A stretch of 64,000 bases of DNA from Arion vulgaris. Taxonomy: Eukaryota > Mollusca > Gastropoda > Stylommatophora > Arionidae. A program made the translations under genes and the position numbers. The DNA is taken from positions 37,845,789-37,909,788 of the forward strand of contig CM036768.1 of NCBI GenBank assembly GCA_020796225.1. Reading direction: 5' to 3'. Each line of letters starts with the position of its first letter. Within the stretch, counting starts at the first letter, position 1. Below the pieces are notes generated by a model. It saw nothing but the letters and a program-made list of their open reading frames with translations. It was not told where the DNA came from and did not search any database. This document shows positions 62,163 to 64,000 of this stretch, piece by piece.

Positions 62163-62645
62163 AGTACATCTTTACCCCATCTACTAAAAATCTATCTAGA
62201 AAGAACTCAAAATCAAAGAAAACTGGCTGATGCTACAAATAAATAAGAGAAAATTAAGATATTTTGGACATATAAAAGACATGAAGGGTTGGAGAAGACC
62301 ATCATGGAAGGAGACATACCGGCAAAGAGAAGAAGAGGAAGACCACGGAGAAGATGGATTCAGGATGTGACTGATGGTTTGAACATAACGGCTGCAGAGG
62401 CAGGGCATCTGGCCTATGAGAGAGAGAAATTCCGGAGGACTGTTGGGGTGGCAAAGTTCTGCTCAGGACAAGATATTTGATGAGGATAATGAGTAAAAAT
62501 ACTCAGCTATAAAACCGCAACAAAGTGCATGAGAGCTTGCAAGACCTTGGTGGGGGACCTATGTCTCCTTTAGAGCGAAGGGTAGAAGAAGAAGAAGAAG
62601 AAGAAGAAATACATCTTTAGCCTTTCGATTTTGTTTTCATGAAAC
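62163..62645. repeat. Right copy of the duplication, split by R5
   Basis: Halves 62163-62191 and 62501-62645. The GAA run here is longer (GAAGAAGAAGAAGAAG at 62585). Confidence 0.85.
62192..62491 (+). mobile_element. R5 retrotransposon, 5'-truncated
   Basis: ACTAAAAAT at 62183-62191 and AGTAAAAAT at 62492-62500 flank 300 bp. Encodes LKIKEN-like residues, RYFGHIKDMK-like core near 62255-62285, then an open frame KTIMEGDIPAKRRRGRPRRR, ITAAEAGHLAYEREKFRRTV and GVAKFCSGQDI with stop at 62480 and TGATGAGGATAA tail. Confidence 0.92.
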
Positions 62646-63218
62646 ACATAAACAAAATGTATGAAGAACTGTTTTGTCGTAAGTACATCGAGAAATGTAA
62701 ACATGGAGACTAACTCTGTCACGAAAACTGCACTAGATGGACAACGAAGGATACACGAAAAAGTGCAAGAAGCTAACATGAAATGAAGATGAAAAGAAAA
62801 ACAGGAACTGATAGAAAATAGTTACATCTGGAACAACAATACAGAAGATGGTCAAGAGTATAGAAGCATGTTGTGCATGTGTTGCTACCATAAGCACCAG
62901 GGGCGTAACAAGCTAGGGAGACATCATTAAAACGGATTCTTCAAACAGCAGACAGGAAGAAAAGATATTCATAATCAACATTGCTCGTTCAAGTAGAGAT
63001 CTTGAGTTAACACTAGAAATAGACATGTTTCGGAACGCAGCTGTCTCTCGATGGTTTCACGTTCTTGCTAAAGACATACGTTTCTGTGGATCTCAGTCAA
63101 CTGACATCATCCATCTCTTCCATTTCCCAGACAATTCTTCCAAAATGTTATATTAGCTTATAGTAAATTAAGAAAAAAAAACCAGAAAGAGATAACAAAT
63201 GGAACACATAATCAATCA
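62646..63218. other. No supported feature
   Basis: No recognised motif. Confidence 0.45.
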
Positions 63219-63226
63219 CTTAACTT

Positions 63227-63389
63227 CAGTGGCGGCTCGTCATTAAGGGCCAGTGGGACCGGGCCACACCAAAAATAATGTATAACGTGTATTTATTATT
63301 TTATAAATTAAAATATAGCAACCAAAAACCATGATTTATCCGGAAAAAATGCCTGGCCCCACCAACAAAAATGATCATGAGCCGCCATG
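63227..63389 (+). mobile_element. hAT-like MITE, family 1, exact 8-bp duplication
   Basis: 163 bp between CTTAACTT copies at 63219-63226 and 63390-63397. Ends CAGTGGCGGCTCGTCATTA and ATGATCATGAGCCGCCATG. Confidence 0.95.
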
Positions 63390-63541
63390 CTTAACTTTAT
63401 ATTTACTGCATGGAGTGCTTGTGCTCGCCTCTCTACCCAAACGTATTTAGTTTGTTTTCCAAGTTCAACAATCGGAAAAATATTCTAGTGATACATGATC
63501 AATGAGATATATTTCTTTTCAAAATCATTACTAAAAAATAA
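63390..63541. other. No supported feature
   Basis: AT-rich spacer. Confidence 0.5.
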
Positions 63542-63680
63542 GAAGATTGTTACAAGATATTAAAGAAACCAAGAATACGACCATCGACGAAGTGGGTGAA
63601 CTGGCTAGAGACAGAGTAAATTTCAGATGTGCTGCAAAGAGAGCAACGTCCTATAAAGGATACGCACCATGATGATGATG
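63542..63680 (+). mobile_element. R5 retrotransposon 3' end, very short copy
   Basis: ACTAAAAAATAA at 63530-63541 and ACTAAAATATAA at 63681-63692 flank it. Encodes RLLQDIKETKNTTIDEVGEL, ARDRVNFRCAAKRATSYKGY and a stop, GATGATGATG tail. Close to 17280-17407. Confidence 0.92.
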
Positions 63681-63692
63681 ACTAAAATATAA

Positions 63693-64000
63693 AGACAAAA
63701 AATATTAATAAATAATGTTTGAACTAGATACTACAGCAAAAGACGAAAATTAAATTACAAATGGAAAGACGAGATATCTTACAACGAACGAAGCAAGAAA
63801 ACATATTTATATTAATACCGTATAAAGACGAAGATCTGACTGATAGAAATAACTTTTACTCAGTAGTTCATGAAAACTAATGAAACGTGTGGAAATTGTA
63901 TAATATTTATATGTCATCTACAACGAACAACCTTTAAATGAATCGGTTTTTTGGGGCTTCAGACAGCACATATCTACTGACAATCATATTTGCAAGAAAC
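63693..64000. other. No supported feature
   Basis: AT-rich to the window edge. Confidence 0.45.

Overview
The window looks like repeat-dominated, AT-rich animal nuclear DNA. No host gene, rRNA, functional tRNA, operon or prokaryotic signal could be supported. The lineage is probably lophotrochozoan, perhaps a gastropod mollusc. That guess rests only on the kind of retroelements and SINEs present, from general knowledge, and is low confidence.

The content is nested mobile DNA. (1) There are about 35 fragments of non-LTR retrotransposons (RTE-like superfamily), nearly all 5'-truncated and keeping only the C-terminal part after the reverse transcriptase (RT) core. I sort them by the conserved core and the 3' simple-repeat tail: R1 (WFGHVSRLPSD, GAAA tail), R2 (YVGHTLR, ATT tail), R3 (WFGHLMRM, AAGAT tail) and relatives R3b (GAAA tail), R4 (FFGHVMRR, GATGAT or GATT tail), R5 (KYFGHIKRH, GATGAT tail), R6 (LGHVMR/LGHVLR, GTAA or AACT tail), R7 (WIGHTLRR, GAA-rich tail). 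One R4 copy at 53021-56702 is close to full length, with AP-endonuclease and RT domains. Two further lineages carry a C-terminal C2H2 zinc finger or an RNase H domain.

(2) SINEs. SINE-A and SINE-B share a core and a GAA tail; SINE-C, -D, -E, -F, -G and -H have tRNA-like heads with recognisable B boxes. (3) Small DNA transposons (MITEs). hAT-like families have exact 8-bp target-site duplications (TSDs), and a Tc1/mariner-like family has TA duplications and CAGGGTGTT ends. (4) About 25 tandem arrays, the largest being a 27-bp array of about 58 copies at 8583-10145. Two arrays grew inside RT-derived sequence and one inside a SINE head.

Layout: 1-10.1 kb is dominated by tandem arrays around nested retroelements. 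10.5-18 kb is a graveyard of R2/R3/R5 fragments. 18-36 kb has SINEs, R1, R2 and zinc-finger/RNase H fragments. 36-47 kb is rich in hAT MITEs, SINE-B, R4 and R6. 47-53 kb holds nested R2-in-R3b and SINE-in-R1 blocks plus a second 27-bp array. 53-57 kb is the near-complete R4 element disrupted by a mariner MITE. 57-64 kb returns to SINEs, MITEs and short R5 tails. Duplicated target sites can be read around at least 25 insertions, so a relative order of events can be worked out from sequence alone. All coordinates and repeat counts were read by eye and may be off by a few bases.
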